64,000 nt of DNA from Streptomyces sclerotialus (GCA_000719105.1 JODX01000021.1:124001-188000); one strand, 5' to 3'. Shown: positions 8,662-16,997, numbered from the stretch's first letter. Notes: generated by a model from the letters alone, not told the origin. A program made the numbers and translations.

Positions 8662-9804
8662 TCAGAGCAGCTCCTTCAGCCGCTCCGCCAGCAGGTCCCA
8701 GCGCCACTTCTCCTCGACCCACGCGCGGCCCCGTTCCCCCATGCGGCGGCGCAGTTCCGGGTCGTCGAGGAGGGCGAGGACGCGCTCGGCGGTCTCCTCC
8801 TCGGAGCCGCCGCGGACCACCCAGCCGGTCTCGCCGTCGAGGACCGCGTCCGGCGCGCCGCCCGAGTCGCCCGCGACCACGGGCAGTCCCGTCGCGGACG
8901 CCTCCAGGTACACGATGCCGAGGCCCTCCACGTCCAGGCCGCCCCGGCGGGTCCGGCAGGGCATGGCGAAGACGTCTCCGGCGCCGTAGTGGGCGGGCAG
9001 CTCCGACCAGGGCACCGAGCCCGTGAAGCGGACGGAGGCGGCGACTCCGGTGGTCTCCGCGAGCCTGCGCAGATCGTTCTCGTACGGGCCGCCGCCGACG
9101 ATCAGCAGCACCGTGTCCGGCTGCCGGGCGAGGATGCGGGGCAGGGCCCGGATGAGGGTGTCCTGCCCCTTGCGCTTCACCAGCCGGGAGACGCAGACGA
9201 CCACCGGGCGGTCGGTGAGGCCGAGACGGGCCCGGACCTCGTCGCCGCCGGAGCCGGGATGGAAGGTCTTCTCGTCGACGCCGGGCGGCAGTTGGACCAT
9301 CCGGGCGGCGGCCGCGGGAGTGAGCGCGGTGGCGATCCGCGCGCGCGTGTACTCGCCCAGGTAGGTGATCGTGTCCGTGGACTCGCCGATCCGGCCGAGC
9401 AGCCGGCGCGCGGCGGGCAGCTGGGCCCAGCCGGCCTCGTGCCCGTGGGTCGTGGCCACCAGCCGCTCGGCCCCGGCCCGGCGCAGCGCGGGCGCCATCA
9501 GGCCGAGCGGCGCCGCCGCCCCGAACCACACCGAGGTGCAGCCGTGCTCCCGCAGCAGCTGCGTCGCGCGCCGGGTGGCGCCCGGCGTGGGCAGCAGCAT
9601 GGTCGTCCGGTCGCGTACGACGGTGAAGGGCTGTTCGGCGTCGAAGGCGGCCGTCGCCTCCACGCCCTCCCGGCTGCGCTTCCAGGTGGAGGCGTAGACG
9701 ACGATCCGCTCCGGGTCCAGGCGCAGCGCCATGTTGTGCAGGAACGCCTGGATGCCCCCGGGCCGGGGCGGGAAGTCGTTGGTCACGATCAGGGTCTTGT
9801 GCAT
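8662..9804 (-). CDS. pimB: GDP-mannose-dependent phosphatidylinositol mannoside mannosyltransferase (PimB-like GT4)
   Basis: This 380-residue GT-B glycosyltransferase resembles mycobacterial PimB' (Rv2188c), which adds the second mannose to phosphatidylinositol mannoside on the cytoplasmic face of the membrane. Shared features are the N-terminal LIVTNDFPPRPGGIQ acceptor loop, the THGHEAGW segment, VCVSRLVKRKGQDTLIRALP (donor-domain Arg and Lys), and the block DVEGLGIVYLEASATGLPVVAG containing the EX7E motif. ATG 9804 is chosen because TAGGGT (9813-9818, minus strand) lies only eight bases upstream, as in leaderless mRNAs. The open frame further upstream has no start signals. The divergent GT87 gene suggests a shared envelope-mannosylation role. 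Confidence 0.85.
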   Translation of the reverse strand: MHKTLIVTNDFPPRPGGIQAFLHNMALRLDPERIVVYASTWKRSREGVEATAAFDAEQPFTVVRDRTTMLLPTPGATRRATQLLREHGCTSVWFGAAAPLGLMAPALRRAGAERLVATTHGHEAGWAQLPAARRLLGRIGESTDTITYLGEYTRARIATALTPAAAARMVQLPPGVDEKTFHPGSGGDEVRARLGLTDRPVVVCVSRLVKRKGQDTLIRALPRILARQPDTVLLIVGGGPYENDLRRLAETTGVAASVRFTGSVPWSELPAHYGAGDVFAMPCRTRRGGLDVEGLGIVYLEASATGLPVVAGDSGGAPDAVLDGETGWVVRGGSEEETAERVLALLDDPELRRRMGERGRAWVEEKWRWDLLAERLKELL

Positions 9805-9812
9805 CGCCGCCG

Positions 9813-9818
9813 ACCCTA
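9813..9818 (-). promoter_or_regulatory. -10 box of a leaderless promoter for pimB-like gene
   Basis: On the minus strand, TAGGGT is followed by eight bases and then the ATG at 9804. No Shine-Dalgarno sequence is present. The spacing fits transcription starting at or next to the A of the start codon. Confidence 0.5.
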
Positions 9819-9922
9819 ACCGAACCTCCGCGCACAGCCACGCCCGGCCGCGCTGCCAGCCTCCGCACAGCCGTCCGGGAGATAATGCCGTTCCACCCCG
9901 ACACACATGAACAGGGGCAGAT

Positions 9923-11158
9923 GTGGACATGGCGGGCATACGGCGGATCCCGGTCGCACTGCTGGTCACCTGGGCCGCGACCAGACTGCTCCTGCTGCTG
10001 TTCGTGTTCAAGGTGCTCGTCTTCCCCGGCCCGGACGTCACCAGCGACGTCGCGTACACCTACCGGGGCTGGTACGAGGTCCTGAGCGCGGGCACGTATC
10101 CGCTGGACGACGTGACCTGGCAGTACCCGCCGGTCGCCGCGCTGCCGGTCCTCTCCCCCGCGCTGCTGCCGTTCCTGGGCTACGCGGAGGCGTTCTTCGT
10201 CCTCGCCTGTCTCGCCGACCTCGCGGTACTGGTGCTGCTGCTGTACGCGTGCCGTGGGCGGAGCAGGACGCTGCGCGGCGTCTGGGTGTGGGTGGTGGGC
10301 GTGCCGCTCATCGGGCCGACCGTGTACGCCCGGTACGACGTGATGGTGACGGCGGTCGCGGTCGCGGCGCTGCTGGCCGGCGCCCGCCGTCCGAGGGTGC
10401 TGGGCGCGCTGGTGGCCTTCGGCGCGCTGCTGAAGGTGTGGCCGGCGCTGCTCCTGCTGGGCGCGGCCCGCCTCAGGACGTGGGTCTCGGCAGCGGTGAC
10501 CGCGGTGGTGCTGGCCGCGCTGTGCGCGCTGTGGCTGCCCGGGGCGTTCGCCTTCCTGACCTTCCAGCGGGACCGGGGCACGGAGGTGGAGTCCCTGGGT
10601 GCGCTGGTGTTCCACGTGGCCCGCTGGTTCGGCTGGGACGGCCGGGTGGTGTTCCACTACGGCTCGATGGAGTTCATGGGCCCGTACGTCGAGGAGGTCA
10701 GCACGGCGGCGCTGGGCCTGAGCGCCCTCGCGTTCGGCTGGCTGCTGCTGTGGCGGCTGCGGGTGCGGCATCTGACGCCGCGCACGCTCGCGGAGGCGGC
10801 CTTCGTGGCGGTGCTGATGTTCACGGTCACCAGCCGGGTGATCAGCCCCCAGTACATGGTGTGGCTGGTGGGGCTGGCCGCGGTCTGCCTGTGCTTCCGG
10901 GACAGCGTGCTGGTGCGGCCCGCGTACCTCGTCGTGGCCGCGAGCCTGGTGACCGCGCTGGAGTTCCCGGTCTGGTTCGCGGAGGTGGTCGCGAGCGACT
11001 GGTGGGGCGTCACCCTGCTCGTCGTGCGCAACGGCCTCCTCGTCGCCGCCGCCGTGCTGGCCGCCCGGGAGCTGTGGCGGTCCACGGTGACCGCACCGTC
11101 CTCCGTGTCGGTTCCCGGTCAGGCCTCTCGCGCCGGCAGGAAACAGCTCACGTCCTGA
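9923..11158 (+). CDS. GT87-family polyprenol-phosphate-mannose-dependent mannosyltransferase-like membrane protein
   Basis: The product is a 411-residue polytopic protein with about nine to ten hydrophobic helices. It has the DUF2029/GT87 hallmarks: an early acidic loop (SDVAYTYRGWYEVL, with the YPLDDVTWQYPP block after it), PTVYARYDVMVTAVAVAALL, and LLKVWPALLLLGAARLR. GT87 enzymes use polyprenyl-phosphate-mannose to extend lipoglycans on the outer face of the membrane. GTG 9923 follows AGGGGCAG; an in-frame ATG at 9929 is an alternative. GATAAT at 9881-9886 is a candidate -10. It is divergent from the PimB-like gene, with 118 bases between the starts. Confidence 0.83.
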   Translation: MDMAGIRRIPVALLVTWAATRLLLLLFVFKVLVFPGPDVTSDVAYTYRGWYEVLSAGTYPLDDVTWQYPPVAALPVLSPALLPFLGYAEAFFVLACLADLAVLVLLLYACRGRSRTLRGVWVWVVGVPLIGPTVYARYDVMVTAVAVAALLAGARRPRVLGALVAFGALLKVWPALLLLGAARLRTWVSAAVTAVVLAALCALWLPGAFAFLTFQRDRGTEVESLGALVFHVARWFGWDGRVVFHYGSMEFMGPYVEEVSTAALGLSALAFGWLLLWRLRVRHLTPRTLAEAAFVAVLMFTVTSRVISPQYMVWLVGLAAVCLCFRDSVLVRPAYLVVAASLVTALEFPVWFAEVVASDWWGVTLLVVRNGLLVAAAVLAARELWRSTVTAPSSVSVPGQASRAGRKQLTS

Positions 11159-11167
11159 CCCGGGACC

Positions 11168-12385
11168 TCAGCCCAGCCGGCTGCGCAGGTACTCCCGCCA
11201 CTCCCTGGTGAACCGTTTCGGCGTCGTACCGAGCACGTCCCGCAGTGCCTCCTCCACGGCGCCCGCCCGCTTCTCGTGCCCGCCCACGGCCTTGTAGAAC
11301 GCGTTCAGCCGGTCCTCGCCCCACCGGTCCGCGATCATCAGGCAGGCCAGCCAGCCGCCCTCGTAGGCCACCGCCAGTCCGGTCGCGTCGCCGCCGAACG
11401 CGAAGTCCGCGTCCTCCGGCAGCGCGTCCGGCACCCGGCCCTCGCGCACCTCGCGCCGGAGTTCCGGAGCGAGGTCGCCCGCGCCACGTCCGGCCGACCG
11501 GTAACCGGCCCAGTCGGCATAGCCCTCGGAAAGCCACAGCGGCGTGGCCGCGGTCGTGTGGGCGCGGGTGGCGACGTGCGCCGTCTCGTGGGTGAGGACG
11601 ACCTGGGCGCCGAAGTCGCCGAGGACGCCGTACGCGTCGGGGTTGACGACGATCCGGTCCGCGGGCGCCCGCCCCGACCCGCCCGTCTCCCCCGTCGTGA
11701 CCGCCGCGATGCCCCGGTACCGGGAGGCGGGCGCCCCCAGCAGCCCTCCCATGTCGTCCAGCGACCGGGGCACGAGGACGACGACGCGCCCGGCCCAGTC
11801 GTCGCCCCACGCCTCGCTCACCTCGGGCACGGCGCGGTCCGCGGCCTCGGCGTACCCGCGCAGCTCGGCGTCGGTCCGGCCGGCCCCCAGGACGAGGCTG
11901 TGCCGCCCGCGTACGGCTTGGACGGTCCCCTGCTCCCAGAGCTGCTCGGCGGCCTTCCCGGCGGGCTCGTCGGAGGCGACGTACCAGGTGCCGCCGTCAC
12001 GGGTCAGGACGAGGGCGCGGGCGGCGGTGACCGGCGCCCGGTCGTACCCGCGGATCCGGTACCGCAGCTCCGCCTCGGCCGTGGCCCGGTCCCCGGAGCG
12101 GTGGAAGCCGGTCAGCCGGTACGTCCAGGAGGCGAGCGGGAGGTCTTCCAGGTTGGCGAACTCGGCCATTCCGGTGGCGCGTTGCCCGTCGCCTTCGGCC
12201 GTGACCGCCTCCGTGCCGCGGTACACCCCCTCGTCCCGCTCCAGGACCGCCTCGGCCCGCCGGTCGAGCACCCGCTGGACGTCCGCGCGGGCCGGGTCGG
12301 GCGCCCGGTTCCCGCTGCAGCCCGCCAGGAGCACGCACGCCAGGGCCGCCGCCACCGCCCCCGCTCCGCACCTTCGACCAGCCAC
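11168..12385 (-). CDS. lipoprotein with gluzincin-type (HExxH) peptidase-like domain
   Basis: This is a 405-residue predicted lipoprotein. Starting at GTG 12385, a short basic stretch leads into a hydrophobic core and the lipobox LLAGC, with the lipidated Cys at residue 23. Residues about 30-145 look like an NTF2/SnoaL-like fold (repeated charged strands such as EAVLERDEGVYRGTEAV). The second half contains LTHETAHVATRA (HExxH at about 266-270) and WLSEGYADWAGY, whose Glu at about 287 fits the third zinc ligand of gluzincins. It may be an extracytoplasmic zinc peptidase of the peptidase MA type. The upstream open frame to 12448 is not needed. Confidence 0.82.
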   Translation of the reverse strand: MAGRRCGAGAVAAALACVLLAGCSGNRAPDPARADVQRVLDRRAEAVLERDEGVYRGTEAVTAEGDGQRATGMAEFANLEDLPLASWTYRLTGFHRSGDRATAEAELRYRIRGYDRAPVTAARALVLTRDGGTWYVASDEPAGKAAEQLWEQGTVQAVRGRHSLVLGAGRTDAELRGYAEAADRAVPEVSEAWGDDWAGRVVVLVPRSLDDMGGLLGAPASRYRGIAAVTTGETGGSGRAPADRIVVNPDAYGVLGDFGAQVVLTHETAHVATRAHTTAATPLWLSEGYADWAGYRSAGRGAGDLAPELRREVREGRVPDALPEDADFAFGGDATGLAVAYEGGWLACLMIADRWGEDRLNAFYKAVGGHEKRAGAVEEALRDVLGTTPKRFTREWREYLRSRLG

Positions 12386-12469
12386 GTTCCGATCGTACGG
12401 GGGCCGCGGTCCGGCGTCGCAGGACGCGGGACGGCCCGGCAAGGTCACCGCGGAAGGCCCGGCGTCCGG

Positions 12470-13486
12470 TCAGACCCGGGTGACCGCCGCCACCGGCATC
12501 ATCCCGACCGGGTCGTAGCGGACCGGAGCACCCGGGTACGGCGCGTGCACCACCTGGCCGTTGCCCACGTACATCCCGACGTGGCTGGCGTCCGAGCGGT
12601 AGACGACGAGGTCGCCGGGAAGCGCCTCGGACAGCGCCACCTGCCGGCCGGCGAACTGCTGGGCCTGCGAGGTGCGCGGCAGTCCGATCCCGGCCTGGGC
12701 GTACGACCACTGCATCAGGCCCGAGCAGTCGAAGCCGTGGGGCCCGCTGGCGCCCCACATGTACGGCTTGCCGAGGGCGGAGCGGACGGCGGCGACGGCG
12801 GCGGCCGCGCGGGCGCTCGGCGCGAGGGCGCCTTCGAGGTCGGGCACCTCCAGGCGGCCGGTGCCGGCGCGCGAGGCCCGGTCGTAGGCGGTGCGCTCGG
12901 GGGCGGAGAGGGCGTTGAGCACCCGGCGGGCCTGCGCGAGCTTCCGCTCCACGGTGCGCTTGTGCCGGACCACGGCCCTGCGGCTGCGCTCCAGCTCCGC
13001 GAGCCGGCCGGTGGCCTCCTCGCGCTGCCGGGAGAGGTCGCGCAGGGCCTGCTGGAGGTCCCTGAGCTCGTCCGCCTGGTGGGCGCTGATCCGGTCGAGG
13101 GTGGCGGCCTTGTCGAGGTAGTCGTCGGGGTCCTCGGCGAACAGCAGGGCGAGGGAGGGGTCGAGGCCGCCGGAGCGGTACTGGGCGCCGGCGAGCGAGC
13201 CGATCGCCTCCCGCATGGTGTTGACGCGCTCCTGCTGCCGGGCGATCCGGTCCTGGGCGGCGCCGACCTGCTCACGCAGCACACCGGCGCGCTCGTCGGC
13301 CCTGTTGAAGGCCTCGGTGGCCCGCTCGGCGGCCGTGTAGAGGCGGTCCACCTCGGCACGGGCGGGATCGGACGGGGCGGCGGCGGCCGGCACGGCGCCG
13401 AACGCCGTGGCGGCGGACAGCACACAGAGGACTGCGCTGACCCCCCGGTCGAACCCGGACGGGGCATGGCGGCGATGGGACCCCAC
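12470..13486 (-). CDS. secreted NlpC/P60 peptidoglycan endopeptidase (first of two paralogs)
   Basis: The product has 338 residues with a signal peptide (VSAVLCVLSAATAFGAVPAAAA). A long alpha-helical coiled coil follows at about residues 40-215, rich in Arg, Glu and Gln. The NlpC/P60 domain is at the C-terminus, with catalytic Cys in FDCSGLMQWSYAQ and His in ASHVGMYVG. It should cut the D-Glu-diaminopimelate bond in the stem peptide; the coiled coil probably restrains or localises the enzyme, as in RipA/CwlO relatives. GTG 13486 (VGSHRRHAP) is chosen because the adjacent paralog starts with an almost identical VASHRRPKQ. Tandem duplication is likely, as both share the same domain order. Confidence 0.87.
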   Translation of the reverse strand: MGSHRRHAPSGFDRGVSAVLCVLSAATAFGAVPAAAAPSDPARAEVDRLYTAAERATEAFNRADERAGVLREQVGAAQDRIARQQERVNTMREAIGSLAGAQYRSGGLDPSLALLFAEDPDDYLDKAATLDRISAHQADELRDLQQALRDLSRQREEATGRLAELERSRRAVVRHKRTVERKLAQARRVLNALSAPERTAYDRASRAGTGRLEVPDLEGALAPSARAAAAVAAVRSALGKPYMWGASGPHGFDCSGLMQWSYAQAGIGLPRTSQAQQFAGRQVALSEALPGDLVVYRSDASHVGMYVGNGQVVHAPYPGAPVRYDPVGMMPVAAVTRV

Positions 13487-13851
13487 GGGAAGCCGCACTC
13501 CCTTCGCTGTCGGACACGGACGGTTCCCGTGACACGAGGGAGGGGTTCCGGGCCGCGGGGCCCGGGTGCCGGGACCGCGGGCGTCGGGGAACGGCCGCGG
13601 ATGCCGTGTCGGGGAAACGCGCCAGACAGTAGCCGCGCGCCCGGCGACGGCCAAAGACCTCGGCGGGCACGGAGCGTGACGCCTCGCCGGGAACCCAGGT
13701 GATCAGCGGGGTGTGGGGTCAGCTCGCGCCACCGGATTTCGCCCGTTCGGGCGGGCCGGTGTGGCGCACATGCGAGTCCCCCGGAAGAGGGCCTCATCAC
13801 CTGGGGTGAGGGAGGTCTGCCGGGGGACTGTTGCGCGTCGGACGCCGGACG
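13487..13851. other. intergenic region between the two NlpC/P60 genes (365 bases)
   Basis: No gene is supported here. The part nearest 13487 must hold the promoter of the downstream hydrolase gene. The part near 13775-13829 holds the terminator of the other one. In between I see no conserved motif. Confidence 0.5.
13775..13829 (-). terminator. long hairpin terminator after second NlpC/P60 gene
   Basis: Ten-base arms AGTCCCCCGG (13775-13784) and CCGGGGGACT (13820-13829) enclose an inner pair CCTCA/TGAGG at 13792-13796 and 13807-13811. The hairpin lies 23 bases beyond the stop codon of the NlpC/P60 gene that ends at 13852. Confidence 0.65.
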
Positions 13852-14892
13852 TCAGATGCGGACGCCGAACTGGAACGGCATGTTGTTGATCGACTCGTAG
13901 CGGACGACCGTGCCGGTGCGCGGGGCGTGCAGCACCTGGCCGTTGCCCGCGTAGAAGCCGACGTGGTGCAGGTCGCCGTAGAAGATGACCAGGTCGCCGA
14001 CCTGGAGCTGGCTCTGCGAGTAGATGCGCTGACCGTAGTTGGCCTGGGCCTGCGAGGTGCGCGGGATGTCGACGCCGGCCTGGGCGTAGGCCCAGGAGGT
14101 GAGGCCCGAGCAGTCGAAGGAGTTGGGGCCGGCGGCGCCGTACACGTACGGCTTGCCGATCTGGCTCTGCGCGGCGGCGTAGGCGGAGCCGGTGCGGCCG
14201 GAGGCGGGCTTGGCGTCGCTGCCGGCGCTGAGGGCGCTGCGCTCGCTGGCGCGGGTGGCCCGGCTCTCCTCCTCCTCGAGCGCCGCCTTCTCGGCAGCCG
14301 TCAGGGAGTTGAGGAGCTTCTGGGCCTCGGCGAGCTTGGCCTTGACCTCGTTCTTCTTCTTGCCCAGGGTCTCGCGGGTGTCGGCGAGGTCCTCGAGCTT
14401 CTCGGAGGCCTCCTCGCGCTGCTGGGCGAGCGAGCGCTGCTTGTCCTGGATCTTCTTCAGCGAGTCGACCTGCTGGGCGCTGAGCTGGTCGAGCGTGGAC
14501 GCCTTGTCGAGGTAGTCGTCCGGGTCCGCGGAGAGGAAGAGCTGGAGCGAGGAGTCGATGCCGCCGGAGCGGTACTGGGCGCTGGCCGCGAGACCGATGC
14601 CCTCACGCAGCTCGTTCAGCTCGTCCTGGCCGCGGGCGACGTTGTCCTGGAGCGTGGAGATCTGCTTCTCCAGCTTCTCCTGCTTCTCCTTGGCCCCGTT
14701 GTACTTCTCGGTGGCCTTCTCGGCCTCCTCGTACAGCTTGTCGACCTTGGACTTGACCTCGTCCTTGCTCGGCTTCTCGCTGGGCGCCGCGTTGGCGGTC
14801 TGGGAGCCCAGGGCCACGGCTGCCATGGCTGCGGTGGTGAGCACGGTCACACGGGCGCGGCTCGGCTGCTTGGGTCGACGGTGGGACGCCAC
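13852..14892 (-). CDS. secreted NlpC/P60 peptidoglycan endopeptidase (second paralog)
   Basis: The product has 346 residues. The N-terminus ASHRRPKQPSRARV and a hydrophobic VLTTAAMAAVALGS stretch form a signal peptide ending near NAAPSEKP. Residues about 45-215 form a Lys/Glu-rich coiled coil (KSKVDKLYEEAEKATEKYNG and on). The NlpC/P60 domain has catalytic Cys in FDCSGLTSWAYAQ and His in LHHVGFYAG. GTG 14892 has AAGGAG nine bases upstream, which decides the start. The gene has its own good promoter and a structured leader (see separate entries), so it is probably controlled apart from its downstream paralog. Confidence 0.9.
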   Translation of the reverse strand: MASHRRPKQPSRARVTVLTTAAMAAVALGSQTANAAPSEKPSKDEVKSKVDKLYEEAEKATEKYNGAKEKQEKLEKQISTLQDNVARGQDELNELREGIGLAASAQYRSGGIDSSLQLFLSADPDDYLDKASTLDQLSAQQVDSLKKIQDKQRSLAQQREEASEKLEDLADTRETLGKKKNEVKAKLAEAQKLLNSLTAAEKAALEEEESRATRASERSALSAGSDAKPASGRTGSAYAAAQSQIGKPYVYGAAGPNSFDCSGLTSWAYAQAGVDIPRTSQAQANYGQRIYSQSQLQVGDLVIFYGDLHHVGFYAGNGQVLHAPRTGTVVRYESINNMPFQFGVRI

Positions 14893-14947
14893 GAAGGCGA
14901 GCTCCTTCTTCCTCCAGCCGCCTACCGACACGCCGGTGGGCGGTGCC

Positions 14948-14988
14948 CCTCCGCCGTCACTCCCGATGAGTGATCACCCGAGCGGAGG
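14948..14988 (-). promoter_or_regulatory. two-tier hairpin in the 5' leader of the NlpC/P60 mRNA
   Basis: Arms CCTCCGC (14948-14954) and GCGGAGG (14982-14988) pair perfectly. Inside them TCACTC (14957-14962) and GAGTGA (14968-14973) pair around a five-base loop. The structure lies at the very start of the predicted transcript. It lacks the conserved core of the ydaO/c-di-AMP riboswitch often found before wall hydrolases. Confidence 0.4.
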
Positions 14989-14999
14989 TTCGACGCCCG

Positions 15000-15029
15000 A
15001 CCCTAGTGACCTTCTTGTGATCAGATCAA
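15000..15029 (-). promoter_or_regulatory. promoter of second NlpC/P60 gene
   Basis: On the minus strand TTGATC (15024-15029) is followed by an 18-base spacer and TAGGGT (15000-15005). This is a close match to the Streptomyces housekeeping sigma consensus. Transcription would start near 14993, giving a leader of about 100 bases. Confidence 0.6.
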
Positions 15030-15213
15030 ATCCTCTGGTGAAAAAAGTATGTGACGCTCGGCATTCCGGCACCCGCAACTCACAGGTTGGGCACAAGGGA
15101 TTGACACTGCGTCACCCACGGTCCCCACCATTCCCGGCATTCACCGCGCATGCTACGGACGGGACCTATGGCACTCATGGGACGTACGGCCCGGAACGGC
15201 CGAGGGCCGGGTT

Positions 15214-16563
15214 TCAGCCACGCATGAACCGCTTGAGCAGCACCGCCGACGCCACCGGGCGGGCACCCGCCCTGGCCACGCCGTCGGCCACCTCGCGGTC
15301 CGTGGAGGCCACGATGACGGGCCGGCCGGGTGGTTCGGCGCGCACCAGCTGGCGGATCAGCTCGTCCGCGGTGACGCCGGGCTTGGAGAACAGCACCCGC
15401 ACCCCGCGCGGCGGCGCGAGCAGCACCGGCGCGGCCAGCTCGGCGCCGTCGAAGACACAGGTCATCTCGGCGCCCGTCTGCGCGGCGAGCTGCGAGAGCT
15501 GGCCGAGCAGCCTGAGGCGCTGCTTCTCCAGCGGCATCTGCGGATAGCCGGTCTTGGTGACGTTGTAGCCGTCGACGACCAGGTGCGCCTGCGGCAGCGC
15601 GAGCAACTGGTCGAGGATCGCGGGGTCGTTGTCGGACAGGGCGCGGGCGGCGATGTCCTTCGGGGTCATCCGGCCCGGCTCGACGGCGTCCACGGTCTCG
15701 GCGGGGCGCATGGACACGGGCGGCAGCGCGAGCTCCCGCCGCAGGCCCTGCGCCGCGTCCAGGACGGTGTCCAGGAGCAGCCGTACGCGCATGTCCTCGA
15801 CACTGCGCCCCTCGCGCGCCGCCCGGCGGGCGGCCTCCAGGGCGGCCTCCGTCTCACCGAGGCGCGCCTTGAGCCGCCGGCCCTCGCTCTCGGCGGCGGA
15901 GAGCTGTGCCTGCCCCTCGGCGCGCACGGTCTCCATCTCGCCCTGCAGCTTGCGCACCGCGGCCTCGCCGCGCTTGACGTCGCTGAGGGCCGCGCGCAGT
16001 TTCCGGTGAAGCGATTCGGCTTCCTTCTTCGCCGTCTCCAGCTCCGTGCGCAGCCGTTCGGTCTCGGTCCTGGTGTGCGCGCGGGCCCGGTCGAGCTCCT
16101 CGCGCAGCCGCTCCAGTTCGGCGCGGCTCTCCTCCCCGGCGCGCTCGGCGTCGGCCCGCTGGGCCTCCTCGCCGGCCGCGGTGACCAGCTTGACCCAGCC
16201 GGCCGGGCGCAGCACATAGGCGGCGGCCGCCACGTCCAGCGGATCCGCGGCCGGCGGCGGCGAGCCGGAGTCGAGGGCGCCGGCGAGTTCCGGCTGGGCC
16301 TCGCGGAGCCGCTCCCCGATGCGCTGTCTGAAGAGCGCGTCGGTCTCCACCGCGGCCGCCATGGCGTTGCCCGCGAACTTGGTCCGGCGATTCGGGGCGA
16401 ACCGGGCGTACTGCCTGAGCTGTGCGGGCAGTTCCGCGACGGTCAGCCCGCCGAAGCCGTCCGAGACGATCTGCACGACGCGCTTGCGCACGCCCTCGGG
16501 CAGCGGACGGTCGAGCACCTCAGCGGCGCCGTCGTCCGGCCCACCGCCCACGGTCTCCACCAT
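15214..16563 (-). CDS. NYN (YacP-like) domain protein with long coiled coil
   Basis: The product has 449 residues in three parts. Residues 1-125 form a small helical domain (LPEGVRKRVVQIVSDGFGGL and following). Residues about 130-255 are a continuous Glu/Arg/Ala-rich coiled coil. Residues about 325-449 are a PIN-like NYN domain with HLVVDGYNV (Asp 331), TCVFDGAE and VIVASTDREVADG. NYN/YacP proteins (Rae1 in Bacillus) are ribosome-associated or RNA-processing nucleases, so an RNA-cleaving role is a reasonable inference. No signal peptide is present. The coiled coil is much longer than in YacP itself and could mediate oligomerisation. Confidence 0.82.
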   Translation of the reverse strand: MVETVGGGPDDGAAEVLDRPLPEGVRKRVVQIVSDGFGGLTVAELPAQLRQYARFAPNRRTKFAGNAMAAAVETDALFRQRIGERLREAQPELAGALDSGSPPPAADPLDVAAAAYVLRPAGWVKLVTAAGEEAQRADAERAGEESRAELERLREELDRARAHTRTETERLRTELETAKKEAESLHRKLRAALSDVKRGEAAVRKLQGEMETVRAEGQAQLSAAESEGRRLKARLGETEAALEAARRAAREGRSVEDMRVRLLLDTVLDAAQGLRRELALPPVSMRPAETVDAVEPGRMTPKDIAARALSDNDPAILDQLLALPQAHLVVDGYNVTKTGYPQMPLEKQRLRLLGQLSQLAAQTGAEMTCVFDGAELAAPVLLAPPRGVRVLFSKPGVTADELIRQLVRAEPPGRPVIVASTDREVADGVARAGARPVASAVLLKRFMRG

Positions 16564-16598
16564 CCGTCACCCCAATACCTGTGCGGGAGCAGCTCCGT

Positions 16599-16838
16599 TC
16601 AGGAGCCGGCACCCGGCCTGTCCACGAGTTCCACCTGATCCACGCCGTTGCACCAGCGGCAGCGCACCGACTCGATGGTCTCACTGACCACCTCGCGTTC
16701 CTCCACCTTCGGCTCCCCGGCCAGGTCGAGGTGCACGTACTCGACGACCCTGGAGGAGCGGGTCACGTCGAACCGGGTCAGGTTGCCGCAGAGGGTGCAG
16801 CGCCAGCGGGTCGTCGCGGTCGGCAGGGGAACCGTCAT
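16599..16838 (-). CDS. small conserved zinc-ribbon protein
   Basis: The product has 79 residues and starts at ATG 16838, with GGAAGAG upstream. Two CxxC pairs (RWRCTLCGNL near the N-terminus and VRCRWCNGV near residues 54-59) form a rubredoxin-like zinc ribbon, separated by a strand-rich basic/acidic middle. This looks like a conserved actinobacterial protein of unknown function that may bind nucleic acid or protein. It lies between the NYN protein gene and the divergent rhomboid gene, and probably forms a two-gene unit with the NYN gene 35 bases downstream. Confidence 0.8.
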   Translation of the reverse strand: MTVPLPTATTRWRCTLCGNLTRFDVTRSSRVVEYVHLDLAGEPKVEEREVVSETIESVRCRWCNGVDQVELVDRPGAGS

Positions 16839-16970
16839 CGTGGCTGCTCTTCCTTCTTCCGGTCTGCGTGACGCACCGGCCTCCCTGGTGCGTGTGGCAC
16901 GTAACCCTACGGCCTGACGGGTCCCCGACGCCCGTCCGGTCACAGCGGCGAGGCGGTCTGTGCGGTTGGG

Positions 16971-16976
16971 TACCGT
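16971..16976 (+). promoter_or_regulatory. -10 box (TACCGT) upstream of rhomboid gene
   Basis: TACCGT is followed by six bases and an ATG at 16983. That is the spacing of leaderless Streptomyces promoters. No Shine-Dalgarno sequence precedes either that ATG or the rhomboid ATG at 16994. Confidence 0.5.
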
Positions 16977-16982
16977 TACGTC

Positions 16983-16997
16983 ATGATCTGTTCATGA
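16983..16997 (+). CDS. possible 4-codon leaderless upstream ORF (Met-Ile-Cys-Ser) overlapping the rhomboid start
   Basis: ATG 16983 opens a four-codon frame that ends in TGA at 16995-16997. Its stop overlaps the rhomboid ATG (16994) as ATGA. The predicted transcription start falls on this ATG. It may be a coupling device or simply chance; translation is unproven. Confidence 0.3.
   Translation: MICS

Larger units (their letters stand above)
14893..15213. other. intergenic region holding promoter and structured leader of second NlpC/P60 gene
   Basis: The 321 bases between the NYN gene end and the NlpC/P60 start contain a promoter (minus strand), a two-tier hairpin and then the ribosome-binding site. 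The remainder toward 15213 is a moderately AT-richer stretch including a six-A run near 15041-15046, with no ORF I would support. Confidence 0.55.

Noticed and set aside
6755..10771. 1338-codon open frame on the minus strand
   Set aside because: It runs antisense to the acyl-CoA ligase and GT87 genes and through another frame of the PimB-like gene. Composition is the Arg/Pro/Gln/Gly-rich shadow typical of GC-rich codon use, with no domain and no start signals.
14893..15000. ydaO-type c-di-AMP riboswitch before the NlpC/P60 gene
   Set aside because: A GTAGGCGG-like end and hairpins are present, but the conserved core elements of that riboswitch class are missing.
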